Assembly (NCBI GenBank): GCA_049116315.1
Contig: JAGDZD010000004.1
Span: 310,001 to 374,000 of the forward strand
Length of the DNA: 64,000 nt
Direction: 5' to 3'
Source: Thalassobius sp049116315
GTDB taxonomy: Bacteria > Pseudomonadota > Alphaproteobacteria > Rhodobacterales > Rhodobacteraceae
A program made the position numbers and the translations under genes. A model generated the notes under the pieces. That model ran no database searches, was not told the DNA's origin, and saw only the letters and a program-made list of their open reading frames with translations. This document shows, one piece after another, positions 27,426 to 35,385 of this stretch (the stretch's first letter is position 1; each line of letters starts with the position of its first letter).

Positions 27426-28315
27426 GCGGGATGTTCTCCGGATACATAAAGGGCGGCTGCTTTCAGGGCGCGTTCCAACGCGTCTTCGCGGCTCATCTTG
27501 TGAAATTCAGCCGCGATATGGGCGGCCATAAAGGTGTCACCTGCGCCAGTGATGCGGGTGACCAACACGGCAGGCGGCGTGGCGCTGATAACGCCGTCGG
27601 GGCTGCCATCGCTGGCGGGTTGATCGCCGTTAGTGACCAAGGCGCGCGCTGCGCCGCGCGCCACCAGTGCCGCCGCCGCTTCAGCGGAGCTGTCAAAGCT
27701 TTGCTGGCACAAAAGCCCCGCTTCTTCGAGATTCACATACAACATTGCGCGAGAATGGCGAATAAAGGGCAACAGGCGTTCCGCTTTGCCCGGCGATGCC
27801 GGGGCCACACGCAGATCCGCCTTGGCAAAGGCCGGGTCCGTGGCGATGTCCTCAAGCAGGGCGTGGGTCAGGTTTCCGTCCAAGGCAATAAGCCCCTCAT
27901 AGGGGGCCTGCGCCGAGCCCAACTCACCCTGCACCAATGGCGTTAAAATTTTTGCTCCCGCCGCTTCAAGCGAATGGGCATCGGCAATGGCTGCGATCAG
28001 GCCGTTTGCCCCCTCAACCGCCATATATTGATCCGTTGGCAGATCTTCGGAGCGATAAACATGTGAGGTTGCAACGCCCAACCGCTCACAGGCCGCGATC
28101 AACTCGTCCCCCTCTGCATCACGTCCCACCGAGGTCAAAACCGAAGGCGACAGCCCCAAACGTCCCAAAGCCATAGCGATATTCATCGCCACACCGCCCG
28201 GCAAACGTTCGATCCGACCCGGCACATCAGAGCCCTGCTTCATTGCGCGCGTCGATCGTCCTATGATATCCCATAGGACAGAGCCGATGCATAAGATTTG
28301 TGTATTCTGTGTCAT
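27422..28315 (-). CDS. psuK: Pseudouridine kinase (PfkB family)
   Basis: 297 aa from ATG 28315 (MTQNTQILCIGSVLWDIIGR); a longer frame begins at 28429 but adds no family sequence. PfkB motifs: PGGVAMNIAMALGRLG near 50 and the C-terminal DTFMAAHIA with the catalytic aspartate in RITGAGDTF. It phosphorylates pseudouridine for PsuG, with which it overlaps. Divergent from rpsB. No dedicated pseudouridine transporter is visible nearby. Confidence 0.88.
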   Translation of the reverse strand: MTQNTQILCIGSVLWDIIGRSTRAMKQGSDVPGRIERLPGGVAMNIAMALGRLGLSPSVLTSVGRDAEGDELIAACERLGVATSHVYRSEDLPTDQYMAVEGANGLIAAIADAHSLEAAGAKILTPLVQGELGSAQAPYEGLIALDGNLTHALLEDIATDPAFAKADLRVAPASPGKAERLLPFIRHSRAMLYVNLEEAGLLCQQSFDSSAEAAAALVARGAARALVTNGDQPASDGSPDGVISATPPAVLVTRITGAGDTFMAAHIAAEFHKMSREDALERALKAAALYVSGEHPA

Positions 28316-28458
28316 ATGCCAGATGTGACGAATTCCGCTCTCTAGCACAAGCCCTGCGACACAGGCGCGGAAAATGAGATTTTCCGGACCGGAATTTATC
28401 AAATTCCGTGGCGTTGCGCGGTTTCCCAAGGGAATGCCTTATTTTTAGGGCGCAGCAC

Positions 28459-28487
28459 TTGTCATCGGAAAAAAACCAGACTATACG
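28459..28487 (+). promoter_or_regulatory. rpsB-tsf promoter with GC-rich discriminator
   Basis: TTGTCA (28459-28464) and TATACG (28482-28487) separated by exactly 17 bases. The bases after the -10 box are CGCGGC, a GC-rich discriminator as expected for stringently controlled ribosomal genes. It gives a leader of about 115 bases before rpsB. Confidence 0.6.
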
Positions 28488-28608
28488 CGCGGCACTTAAA
28501 CCCGCAGACGGGGTTGGGCCATTCAGGGAGACATCCTGCAAAGGTCCGCCGGTTGGGCATTTGCCCGAAGACCCCGTCGAGGCGAAAACCGGAAAAAGGA
28601 TATTGCAC

Positions 28609-29379
28609 ATGGCTCTTCCCGAGTTCTCCATGCGTCAGCTGCTTGAAGCAGGCGTACACTTTGGTCACCAAACACAGCGCTGGAACCCCCGTATGGGCGA
28701 GTACATCTACGGCTCGCGCAACGGCATCCACATCATGGATCTGACACAAACAGTTCCAATGCTGGACCAAGCTTTGACTGTTGTTCGTGACACCGTTGCC
28801 AAAGGCGGCCGCGTTTTGTTCGTCGGCACCAAGCGTCAAGCAGCCGGTCCTGTTGCTGAAGCGGCTGAAAAATGCGCTCAGTACTACATGAACCACCGTT
28901 GGTTGGGTGGCACATTGACAAACTGGCAGACTGTTTCTCAGTCCATCAACCGTCTGAAGTCGATCGACGAGCAGCTGGAAACCGGCGCCGAAGGTCTGAC
29001 CAAGAAAGAGCGTCTGAACATGGAACGCGACCAAACTAAGCTGCAAGCTTCGTTGGGTGGTATCCGTGACATGGGCGGCGTTCCTGATCTGCTGTTCGTC
29101 ATCGACGTGAAAAAAGAAGCGCTGGCAATCGCCGAAGCCAACAAACTGGGCATCCCAGTTGTGGCCATCGTTGACACCAACTGCTCGCCCCTTGGTGTGG
29201 ATTACATCATCCCAGGCAACGATGACGCGTCGCGCGCCATCACCCTGTACACCGATCTGGCCAGCCGTGCCGCTCTGGACGGCATGACCGCTCAGATGGA
29301 AGGTGCCGGCGTTGATCTGGGTGCATTGGAAGAGGCTCCGATTGAAGAAGCCGCTGCCGAAGCGCCTGCAGAAGCGTAA
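28609..29379 (+). CDS. rpsB: 30S ribosomal protein S2
   Basis: 256 aa. The ATG at 28609 (MALPEFSMRQLLEAGVHFGH) has AAAAAGGA upstream; the frame is open further 5' but the S2 family starts here. Motifs RWNPRMGEYIYGSRNGIHI, FVGTKRQAAGPV and VAIVDTNCSPLGVDYIIPGNDDA are diagnostic. C-terminus is an alanine/glutamate-rich tail. First gene of the rpsB-tsf operon. Confidence 0.98.
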   Translation: MALPEFSMRQLLEAGVHFGHQTQRWNPRMGEYIYGSRNGIHIMDLTQTVPMLDQALTVVRDTVAKGGRVLFVGTKRQAAGPVAEAAEKCAQYYMNHRWLGGTLTNWQTVSQSINRLKSIDEQLETGAEGLTKKERLNMERDQTKLQASLGGIRDMGGVPDLLFVIDVKKEALAIAEANKLGIPVVAIVDTNCSPLGVDYIIPGNDDASRAITLYTDLASRAALDGMTAQMEGAGVDLGALEEAPIEEAAAEAPAEA

Positions 29380-29455
29380 GCTGTCACATTTCTGATACGG
29401 GGTGCGGGCTATCTCGCCCCCGGACATTCAAACTATATTCCTAGGAGAGCCACCC

Positions 29456-30331
29456 ATGGCGATCACTGCTAAGCTGGTTAAAGAGCTGCGCGACACAACA
29501 GGCGCAGGCATGATGGACGCGAAAAAAGCGTTGACCGAAACTGATGGCGACATCGAAGCGGCAATCGATTGGTTGCGCACCAAAGGTCTGGCCAAAGCGG
29601 CTAAGAAATCTGGTCGTACCGCGGCTGAAGGTCTTGTGGCTGTTGCGGTTACTGCTGGCAAAGGTGTTGCAGTTGAAGTGAACTCAGAAACCGACTTCGT
29701 TGGTAAAAACGCTGAGTTCCAAGAAATGGTTAAGTCTATCGCAGACGCCGCCTTGAACGTGTCCAACGTTGAAGAGCTGGCCGCTGCGGATCTGGGCGGC
29801 AAATCGGTTGCAGACACTGTGACTGACAAGATCGCGACCATTGGTGAAAACATGAACCTGCGCCGCATGGCGTCTGTCGAAGGTGCATGTGTTGTGAACT
29901 ATGTCCACAACGCGGTTGCGCCTGGCATGGGCAAAATCGGTGTTCTGGTTGGTTTGTCTGCTGACAACGAAGCGTTTGGTAAGCAAGTTGCGATGCACAT
30001 CGCCGCTGCAAACCCTGCCGCTTTGGGTGAAGCTGACCTGAACCCAGAAATCCTTGAAAAGGAAAAACAGGTTCAGATCGACATCGCCAAAGAATCTGGC
30101 AAGCCTGACGCCGTGATCGAAAAAATGATCGTTGGCCGCATGAAGAAATTCGTTGCTGAAAGCACGTTGCTGGGTCAAGCGTTTGTTGTGAACCCAGACC
30201 TGACCGTTGAAGCGGCTGCAAAAGAAGCTGGTGTTGAAATCACCTCTTTTGTCCGTCTCGAAGTTGGCGAAGGCATCGAGAAAAAAGAAGAAGACTTTGC
30301 AGCAGAAGTTGCAAAAGCGGCTCAAGGCTAA
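29456..30331 (+). CDS. tsf: Translation elongation factor Ts
   Basis: 291 aa from ATG 29456 with AGGAGAGCC upstream. N-terminal UBA-like domain with VKELRDTTGAGMMDAKKAL, core with the TDFVGKN motif (SETDFVGKNAEFQEMV) that contacts EF-Tu. It recharges EF-Tu with GTP. Seventy-six bases after rpsB, no promoter seen between; a strong terminator follows. Confidence 0.98.
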   Translation: MAITAKLVKELRDTTGAGMMDAKKALTETDGDIEAAIDWLRTKGLAKAAKKSGRTAAEGLVAVAVTAGKGVAVEVNSETDFVGKNAEFQEMVKSIADAALNVSNVEELAAADLGGKSVADTVTDKIATIGENMNLRRMASVEGACVVNYVHNAVAPGMGKIGVLVGLSADNEAFGKQVAMHIAAANPAALGEADLNPEILEKEKQVQIDIAKESGKPDAVIEKMIVGRMKKFVAESTLLGQAFVVNPDLTVEAAAKEAGVEITSFVRLEVGEGIEKKEEDFAAEVAKAAQG

Positions 30332-30360
30332 GCCTCGACCTCACAGTCTTTGTGAAAGAA

Positions 30361-30389
30361 ACGCCTCGCATTTTGCGGGGCGTTTTTTT
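30361..30389 (+). terminator. Intrinsic terminator of rpsB-tsf
   Basis: 10-bp stem ACGCCTCGCA/TGCGGGGCGT (one G-U pair), TTT loop, then seven T. Confidence 0.9.
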
Positions 30390-30801
30390 GTGGCCTCAAA
30401 CAATTTGACGCTCAAAAGTTAAGAAAATCAAACGCCTTGGGGCAGGGGCTCTGGTAAGGGATCAACATAAAAAAGACGACACTGCCGTAGTCAAGCAGTG
30501 CCGCCTAATTTATTGAACGCACCCCGGGACGATTGGGGATGAGCTAGGGTGCATCCGAAGATGCCGACCGTGACGCCGATAAATAAACGCCCAGGCCGAC
30601 GCCGGAAAACCGGTAAGGAAAACAGAGCTCTGTGATCTCAGAGTTACTTCCCAATGTCCGAAGGCTTAAAGCCACCACTCACGAACATCTATAAGATGCA
30701 ATTTAACGCCAAATTAGGAAAGTATGGGATTCCGTACTTTGGCAGGGTTTACGAGTGTGAATGTGCGTTTTACGTCAGGATCCCCGACATAGATGTTCGC
30801 T
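30390..30801. other. 412-base structured gap between tsf and the luxR-type gene
   Basis: No ORF seen. It contains a minus-strand terminator at 30469-30504, a 12-bp palindrome ACAGAGCTCTGT at 30622-30633, an 11-base perfect inverted repeat CGAACATCTAT (30682-30692) / ATAGATGTTCG (30789-30799) enclosing about 96 bases, and inside it the hairpin AAAGTA...TACTTT near 30719-30740. A TATAGA on the minus strand (30693-30688) could be a -10 box. This is either a long structured 3' UTR of the luxR-type gene or a separate minus-strand RNA. Confidence 0.5.
30469..30504 (-). terminator. Intrinsic terminator, minus strand
   Basis: On the minus strand a 10-bp stem GCGGCACTGC/GCAGTGTCGT (two G-U pairs) with a 9-base loop is followed by C and six T. 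The pairing is complete only in the minus-strand RNA, which fixes the direction. It lies about 300 bases after the stop of the luxR-type gene. Confidence 0.7.
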
Positions 30802-31557
30802 TTAGGCCTCGATAACGAACATCTGGTTCTGCAATGCGGCCTTTAGAACGGCTTGAGCGGTGGTTTCAACACTCAAAGCGTCGCGCGCCAAACGCAGGTG
30901 TTTTTCAACGGTGGCTTTGGTCAATCCCATCAACAACGCAATGTCCTGCGTGGTTTTGCCGTCTCCAACCCACTCAAGCGCTTCGCGTTGCCGTTTTGTC
31001 AAACTGCGGCTTGGCCCTGAATAGGGCAGGGTCATGATCTTGAGGTGAGCCACATTGTTCATCACCACCAGTTCCGCGCCATGTTCGGCCCAGACCTCGT
31101 CAATCTCTTCTTGCGAGATTTCAGCGCGCGCTGTCAAAGCAATCGCCCCTTTGGCCCGCGGAGAAATCGATTTGAAGCTGATGGAATAGCCCGCCGTCAC
31201 ACCCATTGAGGCATTGAATTCAACAACTTGGCGCTCACTTGGTGTCAAAGTTTCGGATTCAGCCATCTTGCGCAGAATATTCCAGCTGGACGCACCTTCG
31301 TTTTCCAGCACCCATTTCACCATCGGCGCGTGGAAGTACAAACTTTGTCCCATGAAAACATCGGTGTAGGCCGAGCTGTGATTGGTTAGGATGATAAAGT
31401 CTTCGGGATCGCCAAGCGAGTTTGAAGTCCGATAGCGGGTGAACCCATACAGCAGCCGATCAAATCCAAACGTGGCCATCTTTTTGGTGTGCATGTCCCA
31501 AAGCTCTTCCATGCTTTGCGCATTGGTAAGATCCTGTAGGTATTGGCTGTATGACAT
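30802..31557 (-). CDS. LuxR family regulator with autoinducer-binding-like domain
   Basis: 251 aa. N-terminal half resembles the LuxR autoinducer-binding domain (LLYGFTRYRTSN, ILTNHSSAYTDVFMGQSLYFHAPMVKW), C-terminal GerE HTH at about 185-240 (LTKRQREALEWVGDGKTTQDIA, MGLTKATVEKHLRLARDAL). It would bind DNA in response to an acyl-homoserine lactone or another ligand. No luxI-type synthase is within the window, so it is an apparent solo regulator. Confidence 0.85.
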   Translation of the reverse strand: MSYSQYLQDLTNAQSMEELWDMHTKKMATFGFDRLLYGFTRYRTSNSLGDPEDFIILTNHSSAYTDVFMGQSLYFHAPMVKWVLENEGASSWNILRKMAESETLTPSERQVVEFNASMGVTAGYSISFKSISPRAKGAIALTARAEISQEEIDEVWAEHGAELVVMNNVAHLKIMTLPYSGPSRSLTKRQREALEWVGDGKTTQDIALLMGLTKATVEKHLRLARDALSVETTAQAVLKAALQNQMFVIEA

Positions 31558-31828
31558 CTCGTCCTCGTGGCATCGATCGAATTACGCAGCCATTTAAGCA
31601 TGGGCTTGCGCTTTCAATTTTCATAGGTCCTATTTTCTTAGTAGCAATAATAGGGTTTCTCAGCAGCGTGTCGAGAGGTTGTATTTACTTTCCAGATAAT
31701 CGTGTCGCTAATAGTGCTTTTATCGCAGGGAATTAGCTTGGTTCGGGTTCCAATCAATTATTTAACATAATATCGATTATACGATTTACTGATTTGCTTT
31801 CAGGACATGAGGTCCCGATAGCAACCCC
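31558..31828. other. AT-rich upstream region of the luxR-type gene
   Basis: About 270 bases, markedly AT-rich compared with the surroundings. A possible minus-strand promoter TTGATT-N16-TAATTC lies within 31727-31754. No lux-box-like 20-bp palindrome was found. A 61-codon plus-strand frame starting at 31551 has no RBS. Confidence 0.4.
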
Positions 31829-31987
31829 ATGAAACCAAACTGTAAAACCCAGTCAGTCCTCCTTGATGAACGCTTTACTCATCTCAACCGGATCTACACG
31901 CATAACACGCTTGTCGCCACCGACACTTGGTTCCGACCAAGCCACGCAATGAAGCGCCGCTTGGCCGCATTTAACCGGCTCACATGA
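31829..31987 (+). CDS. Short ORF of unknown function (52 codons)
   Basis: Reads MKPNCKTQSVLLDERFTHLN and continues with RIYTHNTLVATDTWFRP to a basic end KRRLAAFNRLT. The base composition is coding-like and richer in G/C than the gap before it, but the only RBS candidate (GAGGTC) is 13 bases from the ATG. It could be a small gene or the remnant of a larger one. The end overlaps the convergent SDR gene by eight bases. No family recognised. Confidence 0.35.
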   Translation: MKPNCKTQSVLLDERFTHLNRIYTHNTLVATDTWFRPSHAMKRRLAAFNRLT

Positions 31988-32732
31988 TCGAGTTGCAACC
32001 CGTCAAGCCGCCATCAACCACCAGCTCTTGCCCAATGACAAAACTGCTGTCCGGTGAAGCCAGATACAGCACAGCCGCAACCTGATCCGCCTCTTCGCCC
32101 ATACGTCCGGCAAGGATGGCCTGCCCCAAAGCCGCGCGGGTTTGATCAAGCGCCTCGCCCTCAAGTCCCATCTTGCTAAAGATCGGTGTTGCGGTTGGCC
32201 CAGGGCTCACGGCGTTGACACGAATGCCTCGCGGCGAAAATTCACGTGACAGCGTGGACACCAATGATTTGACCGCCGCTTTGCTGGCGCCATAGGCCGC
32301 CGAGGCTGGCTCGCCAAATTGATTGGCGATCGATGTGGTCAGAACGATGCTGGCCCCATCATTCAAATGCGGCAGCGCAGCAGTAATTGTGTTCACGGTG
32401 CCATGAAAATTGACATCCATCACACGTTTGAAATGCTCTGCCTCTGCACCTTCAAATGGCTGAAACTCGGCGATACCTGCATTGGCAAACAGCACATCAA
32501 TGGCGCCGTTTTCAGCCTTGGCCTGCGTCATGACCCGCGCCAAGCCGTCTTGGTCTGTGACATCACAGGTTTGCCCCAGAACGCCCAAGTCTTGGACCGT
32601 TTGTGCAACCGTTGTTGGGTTGCGTCCTAGGATTGCAACTTTTGCACCTTGGTCCTTAAAGGCTTTGGCTGCGGCGCGCCCGATACCTGAATTGCCCCCG
32701 GTAACCACGATTGATTTGTCTTTGAAACGCAT
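31980..32732 (-). CDS. Short-chain dehydrogenase/reductase
   Basis: 250 aa classical SDR. Cofactor motif TGGNSGIGRAAA at about 12-23, NNAG-like LFANAGIAEFQ, catalytic Ser-Tyr-Lys in VLTTSIANQFGEPASAAYGASKAAV, and the C-terminal VIGQELVVDGG. NADPH preference is suggested by the basic residue after the first strand (GRNPT). Divergent from a LysR regulator 92 bases away that probably controls it. Substrate unknown. Confidence 0.87.
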   Translation of the reverse strand: MRFKDKSIVVTGGNSGIGRAAAKAFKDQGAKVAILGRNPTTVAQTVQDLGVLGQTCDVTDQDGLARVMTQAKAENGAIDVLFANAGIAEFQPFEGAEAEHFKRVMDVNFHGTVNTITAALPHLNDGASIVLTTSIANQFGEPASAAYGASKAAVKSLVSTLSREFSPRGIRVNAVSPGPTATPIFSKMGLEGEALDQTRAALGQAILAGRMGEEADQVAAVLYLASPDSSFVIGQELVVDGGLTGCNSIM

Positions 32733-32750
32733 GACCGTCCTCTTTCTGCT

Positions 32751-32785
32751 GAAGTGATGGGCGCAGATTTAGTGTCTGCCACTTC
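32751..32785. promoter_or_regulatory. Imperfect palindrome between SDR and lysR-type gene
   Basis: GAAGTG (32751) ... CACTTC (32780-32785) with an inner GCAGA (32763-32767) / TCTGC (32775-32779). It lies in the divergent promoter region and is a plausible LysR-type operator. Confidence 0.4.
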
Positions 32786-32824
32786 ATCATGGAAATGGAT
32801 TGTCATTATGGTTACATTGACGTC

Positions 32825-33760
32825 ATGAATGATAAACGCCACCTCAGAAACATCGATCTCAACTTGCTGGTCGTGTTTGACATGCTTTACCGGGAACGCC
32901 ATGTCACCCGGTCCGCCAGCAAGCTTGGCATGTCACAACCCGCCGTCTCAAACGCCTTGCAGCGTCTGCGCCAGACCTTACAGGACGATCTGTTGATCAA
33001 GACCCCAACTGGTATGCAGGCGACAGACCGCGCCATAGAGCTGGCCGGGCCGATCCGCAGCATCGTCACCGAGTTGGAAGGCCTGTTTGCCCATCGCCAT
33101 TTTGATCCGGCAACCGCCGAAGATGAGGTGAACCTTGCTACGGTAGATTATTTCAACGTGGCTTTGTTGCCGGGGTTGACCCAAATTTTGAACAGCCAAG
33201 CGCCCAATATGACGCTCAGAGTTGTGCCGACCAATGGGCGGTCCTATGAGCTGTTGGATCTTGGCGAGGCGGATTTGACCTTTGCAAGCTTTGACGATCC
33301 CCCTGCCCGATTTGACAAATGCACTCTGCGATCTGAGGGCTATGCCTGTATTTTGCGACGCGATCATCCCAGCCTCACCCAAGGGTTAACGGCGCAGCAC
33401 TATGCAGAGCTTCGCCACATTTTGCACAGCCCCAGCGGTGATGTCCGTGGGGCGACGGATGCAGCACTGGCCGACCAAGGATTGCGGCGCCACATCGCGC
33501 TTACGGTCAGCAGTTTTCTGCACGCGGAAACGATCCTCAGCACCACCGATATGATCATGACCGCGCCTGTGTCCGTCACCAACCGCTTGGCACAAAACCC
33601 TGCGCTGTGCGTTGTGCCTTGTCCCGTCGAGGTCAAGCACAGTGCTCAGAGATTGGATATGCTGTGGCACCGCCAATTTGGAAATCGACCTGTCATTGAC
33701 TGGCTGCGCACCAAAATTCAAAGCCTTGTCGACCCCGCCCCACAGCCCCCAGTTGGGTGA
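32825..33760 (+). CDS. LysR family transcriptional regulator
   Basis: 311 aa from ATG 32825 (MNDKRHLRNIDLNLLVVFDM); an earlier start would add 12 residues without RBS. N-terminal winged HTH (RHVTRSASKLGMSQPAVSNALQRLRQ), C-terminal substrate-binding domain with LATVDYFNVALLPGLTQIL. Of the NodD/LinR-like subgroup by the DLNLLVVFDML start. Divergent from the SDR gene, its likely target. Confidence 0.9.
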   Translation: MNDKRHLRNIDLNLLVVFDMLYRERHVTRSASKLGMSQPAVSNALQRLRQTLQDDLLIKTPTGMQATDRAIELAGPIRSIVTELEGLFAHRHFDPATAEDEVNLATVDYFNVALLPGLTQILNSQAPNMTLRVVPTNGRSYELLDLGEADLTFASFDDPPARFDKCTLRSEGYACILRRDHPSLTQGLTAQHYAELRHILHSPSGDVRGATDAALADQGLRRHIALTVSSFLHAETILSTTDMIMTAPVSVTNRLAQNPALCVVPCPVEVKHSAQRLDMLWHRQFGNRPVIDWLRTKIQSLVDPAPQPPVG

Positions 33761-33828
33761 TCGTTGACGCCGCCCAATAGGATCGCATAGGGGCGATGGC
33801 GCGACACCGGGCCCGCGCCACAGCAGCG

Positions 33829-34272
33829 TCAATGGTTGGAAATCTGCAATCGATTCCATAGGTTTATCATGCTGGTCACGACGATCAACGCGGCGATTTC
33901 GCCTTCGGAGTAATACGCGCGAAGGGCCGCGCGCCCTGCCCCATGCGACTGTGTCGCGTCAAGATCACTCAGCGCTTCGACCCAAGCCAGCGCGGCTTTC
34001 TCGGCGTCGCTGAACTCCTTTGCAAAGCGCCACGCCGCCAAATGATCCAAGCGCGCGTCCACCTCGCCAGCGGCGCGCAAATCGGCGGCATGCATCTTGA
34101 CGCTATGGGCACAGCCATTGAGTTGTGACACCCGCAGCTTAACCAAATGGACCAGCATCGGATCAAGCCCGGACCCGGCGATCCAAGCCTCGACCTCTTG
34201 CAGATGGCTGAGCACCGATCCGGTTTCGGCCAACAGGTTAACAGGGACCGTGCCCGCATTTGTTTCGTTCAT
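33829..34272 (-). CDS. Carboxymuconolactone decarboxylase/AhpD-family protein
   Basis: 147 aa helical AhpD-like protein. The core VKLRVSQLNGCAHSVKMHAADLR keeps one cysteine and the histidine, but the usual second cysteine of the CxxC pair is serine (CAHS). That would prevent the standard disulphide mechanism unless another cysteine helps. It follows the ECF sigma gene after 17 bases with AAGGA as RBS; ECF41 sigma factors are typically linked to this family. Peroxide or carbonyl detoxification is the family guess. Confidence 0.85.
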   Translation of the reverse strand: MNETNAGTVPVNLLAETGSVLSHLQEVEAWIAGSGLDPMLVHLVKLRVSQLNGCAHSVKMHAADLRAAGEVDARLDHLAAWRFAKEFSDAEKAALAWVEALSDLDATQSHGAGRAALRAYYSEGEIAALIVVTSMINLWNRLQISNH

Positions 34273-34289
34273 TGTAAGGGTCCTTTTCG

Positions 34290-35243
34290 TTATGACTGTT
34301 GTTCAAACGAGCTGGCCCCTTTCTTTGTGACGGTTGGGCTGTCAAAAACCGCCCCGGTGTTGGCTTCTACGGTGATTTCGCGGTGCAACTGGATCAATTT
34401 GTCAGGATTGCGCACAACAAAAATCTGTTGGATCTGTCCTGAATTGCTGATGTCCAGACTGACACAGCCAAAAACTTTGCTCCCGTCCCACAGCACAAGG
34501 CCGGGATCACCGTTCACCTCGACCATCTGCATGGTTTTCCCAGCCCAAACCCGGTGCAGCCCCAAACGGATCAACGCAGTGATGTCTGCTGCGCCGCAGA
34601 CCACGCTTTGCGCCGCGACGACCTGACCACCGCCATCAGCGTGCAGTTGAATTGAACGGCTCAACATCTTTTCAAATTGACGGGTGTTGCCTGTTTCCAC
34701 AGCCAAGCGAAATGCCCCCAACAGTTCGGTCTTCTTTTCCTCAGAGGCATGGGAGCGCACCACATCATGATCGATATGCACTTTGGCGCGGGACACCAAC
34801 TGGCGACAACTGACCGCGCTGATCCCCAACGCCTCAGAAACATCGGCATAGTCGTAATCAAACACCTCACGCAGCAGAAAAGCTGCACGTTCTTTTGGGG
34901 TGAGCCTTTCGAGCAGGGCCAAAAATGCAAAGCTAAGTGAAGAGGCGTTCAAGGCCATATCCTCGGGGGAGCCATCGGTGGTCGTGTGCAGAGGTTCTGG
35001 CAACCACGGACCCACATAGCGCATGCGCTTGCGATGCGCAGACTTCAAAATATCCAAACAGCGGTTAGTGCAGACTTTCACCAACCAAGCCGAGGAGTTG
35101 CCAGCCCGCAAGATCGCGCTGTTCTCGCTCCACTTAATATAGACGTCCTGCACGGCGTCTTCGGCCTCGCTGAGCGTGCCCAGCATCCGGTAGGCGATCC
35201 CCATCAAACGGGGGCGCATGTGTTCAAATGTGTCGTCTGTCAT
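34290..35243 (-). CDS. ECF41-type RNA polymerase sigma factor with SnoaL-like tail
   Basis: 317 aa. Sigma region 2 at about 10-75 (YRMLGTLSEAEDAVQDVYIKW), region 4 at about 110-155 (KERAAFLLREVFDYDYADVSEALG), and a C-terminal NTF2/SnoaL-like extension from 175. The three hallmark motifs of group ECF41 are present: WLPEP at 80-84 in the linker, DGGG at 203-206 and NPDKL at 279-283. In this group the fused tail, not a separate anti-sigma factor, controls activity; no anti-sigma gene is present here. A TGTCACA-N16-CGTT promoter precedes it, suggesting autoregulation. Confidence 0.92.
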   Translation of the reverse strand: MTDDTFEHMRPRLMGIAYRMLGTLSEAEDAVQDVYIKWSENSAILRAGNSSAWLVKVCTNRCLDILKSAHRKRMRYVGPWLPEPLHTTTDGSPEDMALNASSLSFAFLALLERLTPKERAAFLLREVFDYDYADVSEALGISAVSCRQLVSRAKVHIDHDVVRSHASEEKKTELLGAFRLAVETGNTRQFEKMLSRSIQLHADGGGQVVAAQSVVCGAADITALIRLGLHRVWAGKTMQMVEVNGDPGLVLWDGSKVFGCVSLDISNSGQIQQIFVVRNPDKLIQLHREITVEANTGAVFDSPTVTKKGASSFEQQS

Positions 35244-35284
35244 TGTGTCGCCTCAAGCGGACTGGCGTGGCTGTCTTACTCAAG

Positions 35285-35311
35285 AACGAGTGGCCGCCCC
35301 TCTTTGTGACA
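35285..35311 (-). promoter_or_regulatory. ECF41-type promoter of the sigma factor operon
   Basis: On the minus strand TGTCACA (35311-35305), 16 bases, CGTT (35288-35285), about 40 bases before the sigma ATG. Matches the published ECF41 consensus TGTCACA/CGTC with one difference in the -10. Confidence 0.7.
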
Positions 35312-35326
35312 TACAATAAGATCAAA

Positions 35327-35353
35327 TGTCACAAGAGCAGTCGCCAAATCGTC
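35327..35353 (+). promoter_or_regulatory. ECF41-type promoter of the RidA gene
   Basis: TGTCACA (35327-35333), exactly 16 bases, CGTC (35350-35353): full match to the ECF41 consensus, 32 bases before the RidA ATG. Its -35 element faces that of the sigma operon, forming an inverted pair with 15 bases between. Confidence 0.75.
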
Positions 35354-35385
35354 TTTGAAGGTATGAAACCACCAAAGAGGACACA

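Noticed and set aside
30500..30700. Possible 6S RNA or tmRNA in the tsf-luxR gap
   Set aside because: Some stretches look vaguely like 6S RNA (TGTTCG, TTAAGCC), but I could not build the closing stem and central bubble, and no tmRNA tag or tRNA-like ends are present. Kept only as an unnamed structured region.
31551..31736. 61-codon plus-strand frame with a hydrophobic segment
   Set aside because: Starts inside the luxR-type gene start, has no RBS and covers that gene's promoter.
34290..35243. SigJ-type or ordinary stress ECF call
   Set aside because: The WLPEP, DGGG and NPDKL motifs plus promoter pattern point specifically to ECF41.
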